Shown: positions 15,953 through 25,381, numbered from the stretch's first letter. The stretch is DNA of 64,000 nt from Carnobacterium sp. CP1 (GCF_001483965.1 NZ_CP010796.1:868001-932000); one strand, 5' to 3'. The notes: generated from the letters alone by a model not told the origin. Translations and numbers: made by a program.

Positions 15953-16963
15953 TTAAACTTCAAGGCAATTGCGCTTTTCAAAACTCAAATGAACGTCTTC
16001 TCCAACTTTAAATAAGTTAAACGAGCGATACAATTCATCTACCCGCAAATTTATTCCCGAACAATCGACATAGTAACTTAATATATTGCCGCTGGTCGAT
16101 TGGTCCACTATTTTCCCGTATAAAGCATAGCGTTCCTCATCCGGCTCAAAAGGCATTTTAGAGGAATCGATCACTTCTGGTCGAATGGCTATGCTGGCCC
16201 CATTTGTTCTTCCGGAAAACTGTTTGAACTGTTCAGGTGCCAAAACATTATAGTTGCCCATAAAAGAAGCGACAAAATGGGTTTTGGGGTGCGTATAAAT
16301 ATCGGTCGGCTTGCCAGACTGTTCCACTTTACCTTGGTTCATAACATGAACCACATCAGATAGGATCATGGCTTCGTCTTGATCATGCGTGACAAAAATC
16401 GTTGTAATGTTCAGTTCTTTTTGAATGCGGCGGATCTGTTTTTGCAAACTTTTGCGCAATTGGGCATCAATAGCCGATAACGGTTCGTCCAGCAGCAAAA
16501 CTTTCGGTTCATTAACGATCGCACGCGCCAAAGCCACGCGTTGTTTTTGTCCGCCAGACAATTCTTTCGGGTATTTTTTCTCTTTCCCTTTCAAATCTAC
16601 GATATCGATCATCCGCGCTACTTTTTCTTTAATGCTCGCTTTCGCTTGTTTTTGCATTTTTAAGCCAAAAGCAATATTTTCTTCGATCGTCATATTGGGA
16701 AAAAGCGAATATTGTTGAAAAACCATGCCAATCTCACGCTTACCAGGCGGCAAATTGGTGATGTCTTTGCCATTGATGGTGATCGTGCCGCTGTCCAAGC
16801 TTTCAAAACCGGCTAATGAACGAAGCAGCGTAGACTTTCCGCAACCAGAAGGCCCTAGCAAGGTAACCAAATGGCCTTCTTCAACCGATAAAGATAAGTC
16901 TTTTAAGACTAAATTTTCTCCATCATACGATTTTTGAATATTTTTAAACTCGATATAACTCAT
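15953..16963 (-). CDS. ABC transporter ATP-binding protein (PotA/FbpC type)
   Basis: A 336-residue ATPase: Walker A GPSGCGKST (37-45), Q-loop FQQYSLFP, signature LSGGQKQR (135-142), Walker B VLLLDEP (155-161), switch THDQDEA, and a C-terminal TOBE-like regulatory domain with AIRPEVI. The ATG at 16961-16963 lies inside the end of the upstream permease gene and has AAGGAG ten bases before it; eleven codons upstream in frame have no such site. It energises the two adjacent permeases. Sequence class is that of polyamine, iron and 2-aminoethylphosphonate importers; the substrate is inferred from the phosphoesterase neighbours. Confidence 0.9.
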   Translation of the reverse strand: MSYIEFKNIQKSYDGENLVLKDLSLSVEEGHLVTLLGPSGCGKSTLLRSLAGFESLDSGTITINGKDITNLPPGKREIGMVFQQYSLFPNMTIEENIAFGLKMQKQAKASIKEKVARMIDIVDLKGKEKKYPKELSGGQKQRVALARAIVNEPKVLLLDEPLSAIDAQLRKSLQKQIRRIQKELNITTIFVTHDQDEAMILSDVVHVMNQGKVEQSGKPTDIYTHPKTHFVASFMGNYNVLAPEQFKQFSGRTNGASIAIRPEVIDSSKMPFEPDEERYALYGKIVDQSTSGNILSYYVDCSGINLRVDELYRSFNLFKVGEDVHLSFEKRNCLEV

Positions 16964-17828
16964 GCTTTGCTCTCTCCTTTTCTGCTGAACTGCCAATTTT
17001 CACCGCTTTAACGGCTTGTTTTTGTTTAGCTGATTTCCGTTTGGTTTTTGTGTCTTTATTCAATTGATTCACGCCAAAAGACAACCCAAGCATCACGAGG
17101 AACATGATCACTGAAACCGCGCTGGCTGCATGTCCGGATGATCCTCGGATTTCATTCAAGTAGATCCCCATTGTTTTGTAGTAGCTTCCTGCTAAAATAT
17201 TGACCAATACAAAGTCTCCGAATAAAATTCCTATGGACAACAACATAGTTGCGAATAATCCTTTCATCATGCTGGGAACCACAATTCTAAAATAAGCATA
17301 GACTTTGTTGGCTCCTAGAATTTCCGCAGCTTCCAAAATTGGCAGCACTTCAATCGTTAACAAGGCGTTCTTGATGCCTTGATACATGTACGGCAAGATA
17401 ATGATGCAATACGCGCAAATGAGCAGCAAAATCCGGTTGGATAAAATCCCTCCTCCACCGGTATACAGCGAAAGAATACTGACCGCTAATATCACACCTT
17501 GGATTCCATAAGGTATTTTCGATAAAATATCTAAGTACTTATCCAACTTAGGAAAGTAAACTTGCACGGCGTACATCGCTAAAAGCAATAGCACTAGTAA
17601 AATCACCGTCGGCACCACCGCAATCACTACTGTCCGCAGCAATACCGGCAGCAGCTGATTGTCGCCCGTAAACAATTCAGCGTAAAATGATAACGTGAAT
17701 CCTTTTGGAACGATGCTCGTGAAGTCTCTGAAGAGGGAGTTTAAAAGAGTTCCAATCAGCGGCAAGACTAGAACAAATGAGAGGATAAACAGAATCGCAT
17801 TGCTGACCCATGGATGTTTTTTCTGCAT
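16944..17828 (-). CDS. ABC transporter permease (PotC/PhnV-like)
   Basis: A 294-residue membrane permease with six hydrophobic segments and the ATPase-docking loop EAAEILGANKVYAYFRIVVPS near residues 186-206. A basic tail (KTKRKSAKQKQ) follows the last membrane helix. It pairs with the permease immediately upstream and overlaps the ATPase gene at its 3' end by 20 bases, so translation is coupled. AAAGGAAGG precedes the ATG. Confidence 0.9.
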   Translation of the reverse strand: MQKKHPWVSNAILFILSFVLVLPLIGTLLNSLFRDFTSIVPKGFTLSFYAELFTGDNQLLPVLLRTVVIAVVPTVILLVLLLLAMYAVQVYFPKLDKYLDILSKIPYGIQGVILAVSILSLYTGGGGILSNRILLLICAYCIIILPYMYQGIKNALLTIEVLPILEAAEILGANKVYAYFRIVVPSMMKGLFATMLLSIGILFGDFVLVNILAGSYYKTMGIYLNEIRGSSGHAASAVSVIMFLVMLGLSFGVNQLNKDTKTKRKSAKQKQAVKAVKIGSSAEKERAKHELYRV

Positions 17829-17829
17829 A

Positions 17830-18678
17830 CTAGCCTTCCTTTCGCATTTTTTTCAATAAATTGGTGCTGATGACCGTCATCACGCTCATTAAAAGCAATA
17901 AGATCACTGACAGCGCACTGCCCAGTTCAACTTGCTGAACAACGTCTCCCGTAAACATAGCCGAAATTCGAATCGGCAATAGAGCGTAGTTATTGCCCAT
18001 CAAAGCATACGGCGTAGCGTAAGCGGCTAATGCATTTGAAAAGAGTACGGAAAAGGTTCCAAATATGCTCGGTAAAACAATCGGAATGCCCACACGCATC
18101 CAAAAGCTGAATTGAGAAGCATTCAGCAGCATAGCGGCTTCTTTGTATTCTTGGTGGATCGCATCAAATGACGGATACATCAACAACGTTGCCAACGGAA
18201 TTTGAAAATAAACAAACGTCAGCAGAATACCTGTGCTGGAATACACATCGAAGTTTGCTAAAAAATCAACGCCCATTTGCTGTCCGATCAATACCAATAC
18301 TCCAGCATTTCCCAGCAATATAATAAACGCAAAAGCCAATTGGATGCCTTGAAAATTTGACGTCATATTGATGAGGTTGATAAAAAACCGTTTCACTTTT
18401 GGTGTCGCATGATGGATAGCGTAAGCCCCCAGAACAGCAACCACTAAACCGATCAGCGAAGAAAAGACCGCGATCATTAAACTGTTGCGAATGGACATCA
18501 TGTAATAGTCGCTGGCGAAAATACTCGTAAAGTGATCCAGCGTAAAGCCGCTGGTTCCAATGGGCGAAACGCTGTTGATCACAATGCTCAGCAATGGCAA
18601 AAGTTCAAACAACACGATCAGTACCATAAACGGCAGTAAAAACAATAGATAGGTTAAATTTGTTTTTTTGACGGTCAC
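17830..18678 (-). CDS. ABC transporter permease (PotB/PhnU-like)
   Basis: A 282-residue permease with six membrane segments and the docking loop KEAAMLLNASQFSFWMRVGI. A longer frame runs back to 18750 inside the upstream phosphodiesterase gene, but GTG 18676-18678, preceded by GGGGGAAG at normal spacing and just after the upstream stop, is the better start, giving MTVKKTNLTYLLFLLP. Its stop is one base from the next permease start. Confidence 0.88.
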   Translation of the reverse strand: MTVKKTNLTYLLFLLPFMVLIVLFELLPLLSIVINSVSPIGTSGFTLDHFTSIFASDYYMMSIRNSLMIAVFSSLIGLVVAVLGAYAIHHATPKVKRFFINLINMTSNFQGIQLAFAFIILLGNAGVLVLIGQQMGVDFLANFDVYSSTGILLTFVYFQIPLATLLMYPSFDAIHQEYKEAAMLLNASQFSFWMRVGIPIVLPSIFGTFSVLFSNALAAYATPYALMGNNYALLPIRISAMFTGDVVQQVELGSALSVILLLLMSVMTVISTNLLKKMRKEG

Positions 18679-18692
18679 AACATTCTTCCCCC

Positions 18693-19502
18693 TTAAATAA
18701 ATGTCAACTCCTGCATCGCGGCGCTTTTCCCAATGCCCAATAAGTGACACAGCAGCGGAGCCATTTGCAATTGCGGCACAACCGTTTCTCGGTAATCGCC
18801 AGCAGCGACTTGTTCAGAAAAGAGATACAACGGAACCTTTCTCTCGTCATCCGTTACGCCATTGTGAGTACAGTATTCATTCATGCCATGATCCGCCGTC
18901 ACAACGACTTGATACCCTTTTTCGAGCCAATCCATCAGATAATTGGACAAGATGGCGTCTATCGTGACAGCTGCCTGGACATACTCTTTGCTTTGCGAAC
19001 CGAACTTGTGCCCGATATCATCAATATTCATCGAATGGATCAGTGTATAATCGGTTTGCTTCTCGCGGATCAAATACGCACCATCCGCCATCAAATGATT
19101 GTCCGGGTAATGGTCTTCAAAATAAAACAACCCGTTTTGAATGGCGTGTTCCGTATCCAGTTGAATGCGGTCAGTCAGTGGATCAAACGGAGCTTTATTG
19201 TACAGTTCGCTTACCCAATGGTAGCTGGCAGCTCCTGTCTTCAACCCTGCTGCTTTTGCCAATTGAAACACACTGGCTTCTTTCGAACGTTTTACCGTTC
19301 CATTCGACACAATGCCATTCAGATATGTCGGCACTCCCGTTTGAATAACTTCATACAGCGGTCTAGATTGTGCCGGTAATTCTGCTTTTACCGTATACGC
19401 GGCACACTGCTTGTTTTCAATTAAATGTTCCAGAAAACCCATGTTCGTATGAGCTGTTCTGGCATTTAATCCATCTAATACGATTAAAATCACTTTGTTC
19501 AT
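18693..19502 (-). CDS. Alkaline phosphatase / nucleotide pyrophosphatase family enzyme
   Basis: A 269-residue cytoplasmic enzyme of the alkaline-phosphatase superfamily (type I phosphodiesterase). The metal-binding residues are in VILIVLDGLNART (start), HSMNIDDIGHKFG (Asp/His pair) and VVVTADHGMNEY. The nucleophile region is AELPAQSRPLYEVIQTG, with Ser rather than Thr. No signal peptide, so it acts on an imported substrate. It lies second in the operon, directly after the binding protein. Phosphonoacetate hydrolases and phosphodiesterases share this fold; I cannot choose the substrate. Confidence 0.85.
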   Translation of the reverse strand: MNKVILIVLDGLNARTAHTNMGFLEHLIENKQCAAYTVKAELPAQSRPLYEVIQTGVPTYLNGIVSNGTVKRSKEASVFQLAKAAGLKTGAASYHWVSELYNKAPFDPLTDRIQLDTEHAIQNGLFYFEDHYPDNHLMADGAYLIREKQTDYTLIHSMNIDDIGHKFGSQSKEYVQAAVTIDAILSNYLMDWLEKGYQVVVTADHGMNEYCTHNGVTDDERKVPLYLFSEQVAAGDYRETVVPQLQMAPLLCHLLGIGKSAAMQELTFI

Positions 19503-19527
19503 TTCTTTACACTCCCAAACCGATTGA

Positions 19528-20634
19528 TTAGTTGATTTTCGTTAAAACTTCTTCTTGCCATGTTTGGCCTAATCCAGCTGCTGCTTTATCCCAAGCCGCT
19601 GTGTCTTCAATTGGTTGGGCCGCTTCGTATTGATCAGCAGCGATCAATTTTTCTTGCACATCTGCCGGCAGTTCGACCGATTCACGAATCGGACGTGCAT
19701 AACCTTTTGCTAAGTTGATTTGCCCTTCGTCCGATAAAATGTATTCTCTTGCTAATGCTGCTGCATGAGGATTTGGCGCATAGGCATTGATAATGGTTGC
19801 ATAGCCGCTTTGAACGGTACCATCTTGAGGAATCGTGACAGCAAAGGCTGCATCCGGGTTGCCAGCTTCAATAGAGTCGGCGTAATTCAAAGCATTAAAG
19901 TCCCAATAAATGCCCACTTCAATTTCGCCAGCTTCTAAACGAGCTAAATCAGTATCGCCCATGTCCAATCGGCCTTGACTCGCTAGTTCTGCGAAAAAGG
20001 CGATTCCTGGTTCAAGGTTGGTTTCATCTCCGCCATTCGCAATTGCTGCTGCTAAGACAGCATTTTGAGCCTGAGTAGCTGCATTTACATCACCTATACT
20101 CACTTTGTAGTCACCTTCTAAAATATCTGCAAATGAGGTTGGGGCTTCTGCTACAGCATTTGTGTTGGTGATAAAAGAAATCGTTCCGGTATACCCGACT
20201 ACCCAGTCGCCGTCATCGTCTTTCGCCCATTCTGGAATTTCATCCCAGTAAGACGTTTTATAAGGAGTTGTCACTCCCTTGTCTTCCGCAATCGGGCCAA
20301 ACGATTGTCCGACATCTCCGATATCTTTGGTTGGATTATCTTTTTCAGCTTCAAATAAGGCAATTTCTTCTGCAGAGCTCATATCCGTATCGGCTTGAGT
20401 GATGCCATAGCTTTCTTCGATTGCAGTCCATGTTTCGCCCCAATTCGCCCATGTATCCGGCATTCCAACAGATTGGAATTTTCCTTCTTCTTTGGCTTTT
20501 GTCTCGATTTCTTCAGTCGTTAACGTATTTAAATCAACGGCTGCCGTTTCAGTTGCTTCACTTTCTGCTCCACAACCGGCCAGCAATGCTCCTGCTAATA
20601 AAGTTGACACTAATCCTTTTTTTAAATGATTCAC
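19528..20634 (-). CDS. ABC transporter substrate-binding lipoprotein
   Basis: A 368-residue exported lipoprotein: signal with lipobox LLAGCG, acidic linker, then a family 1-like extracellular binding protein (PDTWANWGETWTAIEESYGI; GYTGTISFITNTNAVAEAPT; VGIYWDFNALNYADSI; AREYILSDEGQINLAKGYAR). This is the type found with PotABC/FbpABC and 2-aminoethylphosphonate importers. GTG start with AAGGAGGAATAAAAC. First gene of a six-gene operon with a phosphodiesterase, two permeases, an ATPase and a PHP phosphatase. Pho-box-like hexamers lie upstream, pointing to a phosphorus-containing ligand. Confidence 0.88.
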   Translation of the reverse strand: MNHLKKGLVSTLLAGALLAGCGAESEATETAAVDLNTLTTEEIETKAKEEGKFQSVGMPDTWANWGETWTAIEESYGITQADTDMSSAEEIALFEAEKDNPTKDIGDVGQSFGPIAEDKGVTTPYKTSYWDEIPEWAKDDDGDWVVGYTGTISFITNTNAVAEAPTSFADILEGDYKVSIGDVNAATQAQNAVLAAAIANGGDETNLEPGIAFFAELASQGRLDMGDTDLARLEAGEIEVGIYWDFNALNYADSIEAGNPDAAFAVTIPQDGTVQSGYATIINAYAPNPHAAALAREYILSDEGQINLAKGYARPIRESVELPADVQEKLIAADQYEAAQPIEDTAAWDKAAAGLGQTWQEEVLTKIN

Positions 20635-20774
20635 GTTTTATTCCTCCTTAGTAGTGTTTACTGTTTGATGCTTTCGCATAGTGTTAAAAAGAGTTCGTCG
20701 CTTTTTCTCTAGAGGCTGTATTCCTTTCAACACCCAAAGCTTACCAAGTTCATGTGGATTTTAAATCAACTTCT

Positions 20775-20810
20775 TGTTAAACGTTTGTAAAAGGTTCTCT
20801 CATTTGTAAA
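20775..20810 (-). promoter_or_regulatory. Candidate Pho boxes upstream of the organophosphate-type operon
   Basis: Read on the minus strand: TTTACA (20805-20810), TTTACA (20786-20791) and TTAACA (20775-20780). The last two are exactly 11 bases apart, the PhoP repeat spacing; the first is off register. They lie about 140-175 bases before the binding-protein start. Confidence 0.45.
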
Positions 20811-20827
20811 GTTTTTACTATCAAAAA

Positions 20828-20854
20828 AACCGTTTCTCAAAATGAGAAACGGTT
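20828..20854 (-). terminator. Hairpin with T-run (terminator or attenuator)
   Basis: Arms AACCGTTTCTC and GAGAAACGGTT around a five-base loop, followed on the minus strand by seven T. It either backs up the NERD gene terminator or attenuates transcripts into the ABC operon. Confidence 0.75.
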
Positions 20855-20888
20855 ACAAACGCTAGATAACAATAATTTTTTATGTAAA

Positions 20889-20930
20889 CAAAAAGGCTGT
20901 CCTAAAATGAAATAGGCAGCCTTATTTTAA
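20889..20930. terminator. Terminator downstream of the first NERD gene
   Basis: Arms AAGGCTGTCCTA and TAGGCAGCCTT (one bulge) around an AT-rich loop, with A- and T-rich flanks. It lies about 70 bases after the NERD gene stop. Confidence 0.55.
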
Positions 20931-20998
20931 CTTATCTATAAAAGTTCTCTCTTTTAATAAAGCATATTATGACTTTGAAAACTAGACGAGTAGAAAGC

Positions 20999-21712
20999 TC
21001 AGTTGTTAGACTGGCTCAGTTTTTCTTGTATTGTTTTTATATGTAATTGCTTTATTTTCTCATCAGCATGCATGAAGGGTTTAAGTACTTGAAAATATAT
21101 TTTTATATCCTCTGAGGTTAACTTAGGCATAACATTAGTCAATTCTCTTCTTAAAGTGCGTTTTATTTGATTTTGCTTAATCACATGAACATTAGAACTC
21201 GTAACCGTAATTTTTTTTAATTCACAATTATTGCTAAATACAATTAATGAGTGTATCAATAAATCATCAGCAATACCTAATATTTCTTGTAAAGCTTTGA
21301 TATGTCCTTTATTTTGCCAGATAGGGTTAAAAAACTTGAACTTTTTTTTATTTGAAAAGGTTTGTGTCCAATTACGATTTTTTTCATTTCCAAATATCCA
21401 TCCACTATAATTTTTTGATTCTATAACGAAAAAACCAAGTTTCGTAATCATTAACAAATCGATTTCTGTTGTACTCCCATCTTCTTTAGGAATATAAAGA
21501 TTCGTCAATAATAATTTTGTTCCTTTTATTTTTTCAAGCTTGCGGTATATGTTGTACTCTCCCATATTGCCTTTATTAAAAAATGTTTCCCAAAAAGTAT
21601 GATTACTTGCACGTTGGTAATTAGAATTGTTGAAATCTATATAATTTTTTAAAATCACCATTCCAAATACCATACCATATATAATCAATAACATTACCAT
21701 AAATCCTACCAT
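20999..21712 (-). CDS. NERD-domain membrane protein
   Basis: About 237 residues. One N-terminal membrane helix (MVGFMVMLLIIYGMVFGMVI) anchors a NERD (nuclease-related) domain: GNMGEYNIYRKLEKI, then STTEIDLLMITKLGFFVIES followed by KNYSG. The Glu, Asp and E-x-K residues match the endonuclease-like core of the family, which is thought to act on DNA; no reaction is proved. An ATG at 21730 has no ribosome site; the ATG at 21710-21712 has GGAGG eleven bases upstream. Monocistronic. A second, soluble NERD protein with a zinc ribbon lies at 49067-49984. Confidence 0.82.
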   Translation of the reverse strand: MVGFMVMLLIIYGMVFGMVILKNYIDFNNSNYQRASNHTFWETFFNKGNMGEYNIYRKLEKIKGTKLLLTNLYIPKEDGSTTEIDLLMITKLGFFVIESKNYSGWIFGNEKNRNWTQTFSNKKKFKFFNPIWQNKGHIKALQEILGIADDLLIHSLIVFSNNCELKKITVTSSNVHVIKQNQIKRTLRRELTNVMPKLTSEDIKIYFQVLKPFMHADEKIKQLHIKTIQEKLSQSNN

Positions 21713-21804
21713 TAAACTTGCATCCTCCATAGTTCTATATAGTTATTTCTAGCTTATACATCATAACCTAAATTGTATAGAATAAAAAAATAAACAATTT
21801 AAGC

Positions 21805-21841
21805 TAAAAAAGAATACCTAAGGATTGCTCTTCAGGTATTC
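21805..21841 (-). terminator. Terminator of the DeoR-type regulator gene
   Basis: Arms GAATACCT and AGGTATTC around a 14-base loop with six T after it on the minus strand. The stretch between it and the regulator (about 21860-21960) has a short protein-like frame, RDYLPDFITELDALHHAAF, that I cannot identify. Confidence 0.7.
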
Positions 21842-22012
21842 ATTAACTAATTCTATAAAATTACTAAACTTACGATCAAACAACGAGACTATTTACCAGA
21901 CTTTATTACAGAACTTGATGCTCTTCATCATGCTGCTTTTAAACCTTTATTTTTTATCTGTTTTGAAATTTCTCTTTTAATTTAGTCAATCAGACATCAA
22001 ATGACAAAATTC

Positions 22013-22750
22013 TTAATAGATTAATTCCATAACACTCTCTTCAATTATCTTATCTTCCTCATTGGAAATCAAAACTGATTCTGATAAAGGTGCAATTGAT
22101 GACATATAAACCTTATGGAATTTACTAGAATCACAAACAAAGTAAACTTCTTGTGATTTTTCAATAACTTTTCTTTTCTTAATGGCCTCACTTAAGTCAG
22201 GAGTTGTGTAACCAGATTTGCTATCCACACCATTTGCTCCAATAAAAGCACGGTCAAAATTAAAATGCTCAATATTCTGTACTGTTAAATCGCCTTTAAG
22301 TGAATTATTCGTAAAGTTAACAAAACCGCCAAGAGAATATACTTGCGCTTCTACATCTTGTAGAGGGATTTTGAAATTCGTAACCGAAGTAATAATTGTT
22401 ACTTTTTTCTTTACTAATTCTATTAATAATTCTTCGCCAGTCGATCCTGAGTCTATATAGATTGTTTCTCCCAATTTAACCTCTTTGGCCGATAATAGGG
22501 CGATTTCCTTTTTCTCATTGCGGTTTAAAGTTGTTCTTTTCGTTATTGGAACATCTGTAGACCGAGAAAATAATTTTGCTGCGCCGCCAGGCAATAATGT
22601 CACTTGGCCTGCTTTTTCAAGGTCTTTTAAGTCACGTCGAATAGTAGAAACAGATACACCAGAAAGCAATGTTTTTAATTCATCAAGTATAACGATATCT
22701 TGCTTGTTTAGTTCGTTTAAAATCATTTTTTTTCTTTCATACGGAATCAT
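22013..22750 (-). CDS. DeoR-family transcriptional regulator
   Basis: A 245-residue regulator: N-terminal DeoR helix-turn-helix (LSGVSVSTIRRDLKDLEKAG) and a C-terminal sugar-phosphate-sensing domain (IYIDSGSTGEELL; ITSVTNF; FIGANGVD; VYFVCDSSKFHK). ATG 22748-22750 follows GAGGTGTGTG; six earlier in-frame codons lack a ribosome site. It is the last gene downstream of a PTS permease and isomerase genes, so it probably responds to a phosphosugar of that pathway; a LacI regulator controls the other end of the cluster. Confidence 0.88.
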   Translation of the reverse strand: MIPYERKKMILNELNKQDIVILDELKTLLSGVSVSTIRRDLKDLEKAGQVTLLPGGAAKLFSRSTDVPITKRTTLNRNEKKEIALLSAKEVKLGETIYIDSGSTGEELLIELVKKKVTIITSVTNFKIPLQDVEAQVYSLGGFVNFTNNSLKGDLTVQNIEHFNFDRAFIGANGVDSKSGYTTPDLSEAIKKRKVIEKSQEVYFVCDSSKFHKVYMSSIAPLSESVLISNEEDKIIEESVMELIY

Positions 22751-22844
22751 AATGAACACACACCTCAATAAAAGAATTTGTCACCTAATCATTCCACAAA
22801 AATGGTTAGGTGACAAGCTTTTATGGCTATTATAAGGAAATGTT

Positions 22845-24233
22845 TTAATTTTTTATAAGTTTTTCATCAATTCTTGTAACAAAATATGCGATTACAGCTG
22901 CTACGATTAATGAGATAGCAAGACCAATCATCGCATTAATGAAGTTTGATGAATTTTCGCCTACAAATGCTGGGAATGTGGTCACGCTTCCAAATACAAA
23001 AGCATTTGCATATACATTAGTCAGACCTAAGTAAGCACCACCTACTGCCCCACCGATAATTTGTGCCATAAATAATTTTTTGTTTTTAAGCAATAGCCCA
23101 AATACGGTTGGTTCAATTATAGCTGACAAAGCGATTGTTACCATTCCGGTTATTGAGAAGCTTCTGATATCACGGTCTTTTGCTTTAAGCAATACCCCTA
23201 AAGCGGTACCAATTGTTGCAAAGTTACATGCAAAAGTAAATGGCACAATGTAGTCAAGTCCGTAAGTTGCGACGTTATTTATCATAATTGGGTTAACTGC
23301 CCAGTGAATGCCTAAACTTACTAGGACAGACCAACCGCCACCAACGACAATACCAGCTAGAATACTGCTTCTTGCGATCAACCAGTTTACTGCACTTGCA
23401 ATGACTTCCCCACCGTAAACGCCTAAAGGACCAATTACGATAATTGTCAACGGAACCATTACCACTACAGACACTAAGGGTAATACAACAAGTTTAAGTG
23501 TTTCTGGTATTACTCGGTCAAGCCACTTATATAGGTATGAGAAAACCCAGATAGCTAAAATAATAGGAACGACTGTTGAGTTATAGTTCATCAAAATTGT
23601 TGGAATTCCTAAGAATGTAGTTGTTGCCCCATTTCCGATATCTCCCAGTAAGGCAATAAAATCAGGGTGCAATAACGCTGCACCAATCAATGCTGAAATA
23701 AACATATCGGCGCCAAATCTTCTGGCTGATGTAATGGCAAGCAATACCGGTAAGAAATAAAACACAGTCATTGAAGCCGCTGACAAAATTTGGTAAGTCC
23801 CACTTGCTTCGCTTAACCATCCTAATTGGACAAACAGCAGGAGCAATCCTCTCAAAATACCAGAACCTGCCAGTGCTGGTAGTAATGGTGCAAAAATACT
23901 TGAAATAGCTGAAAAAATTGATCCAATAATGCCTTGTGCAGACCTGTCAGCCTTTGTTGATTCAGTTGATGCTGCCTTATCAGCACCAACTAAATCTTCC
24001 ATTTCAGCATATAATTTAGGCACATTCGTACCTATCAAAATTTGATATTGTCCAGCTTTGTTGATAACGTTTACAACGCCATCAACTTGTTCAACTGCTG
24101 CTGTATCTGCTTTAGTAGTATCTCTTAAGTTAAATCTTAATCTGGTCGCACAGTGGGTCATGCCAGAGATATTTTCTTTTCCACCAATATGCTCTAAAAT
24201 CTCTTTTGCCCCAATTTTATAATCCATCGCCAT
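22845..24233 (-). CDS. PTS sugar permease EIIBC (glucose/sucrose superfamily)
   Basis: A 462-residue PTS permease with an N-terminal EIIB domain, phosphorylated cysteine in GMTHCATRLRF (about residue 27), a short linker rich in Ala/Ser/Lys, then an EIIC membrane domain with SITGMVTIALSAIIEPTVFG. No EIIA domain follows, unlike many beta-glucoside permeases. It lies 33 bases after a TIM-barrel sugar-phosphate isomerase gene. From the RpiB/Rpe-type enzymes in the cluster, the likely substrate is a rare hexose (allose or allulose) taken up as the 6-phosphate; this is inference. Confidence 0.85.
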   Translation of the reverse strand: MAMDYKIGAKEILEHIGGKENISGMTHCATRLRFNLRDTTKADTAAVEQVDGVVNVINKAGQYQILIGTNVPKLYAEMEDLVGADKAASTESTKADRSAQGIIGSIFSAISSIFAPLLPALAGSGILRGLLLLFVQLGWLSEASGTYQILSAASMTVFYFLPVLLAITSARRFGADMFISALIGAALLHPDFIALLGDIGNGATTTFLGIPTILMNYNSTVVPIILAIWVFSYLYKWLDRVIPETLKLVVLPLVSVVVMVPLTIIVIGPLGVYGGEVIASAVNWLIARSSILAGIVVGGGWSVLVSLGIHWAVNPIMINNVATYGLDYIVPFTFACNFATIGTALGVLLKAKDRDIRSFSITGMVTIALSAIIEPTVFGLLLKNKKLFMAQIIGGAVGGAYLGLTNVYANAFVFGSVTTFPAFVGENSSNFINAMIGLAISLIVAAVIAYFVTRIDEKLIKN

Positions 24234-24266
24234 GGTTCTTCACCCCTAATTTTTTTAATAATAATA

Positions 24267-25199
24267 TTATTTATTTGTTAAAAACTTCATCATCAATTCG
24301 CTTGCTGCGATTGCATCATTACGATCGATGATATCTTGGATATACTCTAAGCCGACATTATCAATTAAACCGTTCAATAATTTAATCATTTTTATGTTTT
24401 GTTCACATTCTTTTACTGCATGTTCAATAACAGGGAACGTATCAAAGTAAAATGGCGCATCATAGTTATGCTTCTTAACATAGTAAAGGAATTCCAATGT
24501 CTTGAACGGTGTTGCTGTAGCAATCATTAAACCATCATCGTTAAGGCCGTAACCGTCATTGATATGAACACCAAACAATTTATTACGGCTCCCAAAAATC
24601 TCTGCACCAAAAGCTGGATTTTCATGTTTCATCAACATATGGCAATAATCAAGTGTGACCCCTACATTATCGCAGTCGATATCGTTTAACATCATGCCAG
24701 CGATGCCCATGCTGTCGATAAAGGCATATGCTCTAGGTTGGAATGGTTTGTATTCAATGCTGATTTTCATATCTGGTGCGTAGTTAGCAATCTCTTTAAA
24801 TGCGGCAACTAGTTGTGCCCATACTTTTTGATAATTGATTTGGAAACTATAATCGAAACCATCAAAACCTAACCAAATGGTGACAACTTCGCCTCCTACT
24901 TCCCTACAGTAATCTACCGCTTCTTTACACAGTGTTAATGCTTGTTGAGCAATCGCCTCATCTGCATTTCCTAGTTCGCCATTAATAAATTCTTTTCTGA
25001 AACGTAATGCCACTCCGTTAGCCTTTAAGTTATTTTCATTTAACAACGTTTTCATTTCTGTACTAGAAAATCCTTTTGCATGTTCTGGATAGTTTAAATC
25101 CACATGAGTAAGACCTAAGTCTTTAAACTTTGAGAAAACTTGCGTCAAGTCATTTTCGTATACCGGTAAGAATGAGTTTATTCGTGTAGCTAATTTCAT
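24267..25199 (-). CDS. Sugar-phosphate isomerase/epimerase, TIM-barrel (xylose isomerase-like)
   Basis: A 310-residue protein of the AP-endonuclease-2/xylose-isomerase-like TIM-barrel family. Metal-binding acidic and histidine residues are visible: ISIEYKPFQPRAY, VGVTLDYCHMLMK and LFGVHINDGYG, in the order expected. Such enzymes isomerise or epimerise ketoses or their phosphates. It is between the RpiB and PTS genes of the same cluster, after a 266-base gap that may hold its own promoter. GGAGGAATTAGAC precedes the ATG. Confidence 0.82.
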   Translation of the reverse strand: MKLATRINSFLPVYENDLTQVFSKFKDLGLTHVDLNYPEHAKGFSSTEMKTLLNENNLKANGVALRFRKEFINGELGNADEAIAQQALTLCKEAVDYCREVGGEVVTIWLGFDGFDYSFQINYQKVWAQLVAAFKEIANYAPDMKISIEYKPFQPRAYAFIDSMGIAGMMLNDIDCDNVGVTLDYCHMLMKHENPAFGAEIFGSRNKLFGVHINDGYGLNDDGLMIATATPFKTLEFLYYVKKHNYDAPFYFDTFPVIEHAVKECEQNIKMIKLLNGLIDNVGLEYIQDIIDRNDAIAASELMMKFLTNK

Positions 25200-25381
25200 T
25201 GTCTAATTCCTCCAATTCATTGATGAGCTCAGTGTAGCATCAATAAATTCCAAAATCAATCATTTCTTATCAAATATATTCATTTATTTTCATTTAATTC
25301 CAAAAGTACTCATGAAATCAATTAGTAAACGGCAAATAATTGATTTTCCGTGTTACCGTTTTCTAAAAATCGTACAGTCAA

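Larger units (their letters stand above)
20635..20998. other. Intergenic region with promoter and terminators
   Basis: 364 bases with no gene. It contains the leader and promoter of the ABC operon, Pho-box-like hexamers, and two hairpins ending the upstream NERD gene. Confidence 0.6.

Noticed and set aside
18744-19379. 211-codon plus-strand open frame
   Set aside because: It lies antisense within the phosphodiesterase gene, has no family features, and is a shadow of that gene's codon use.
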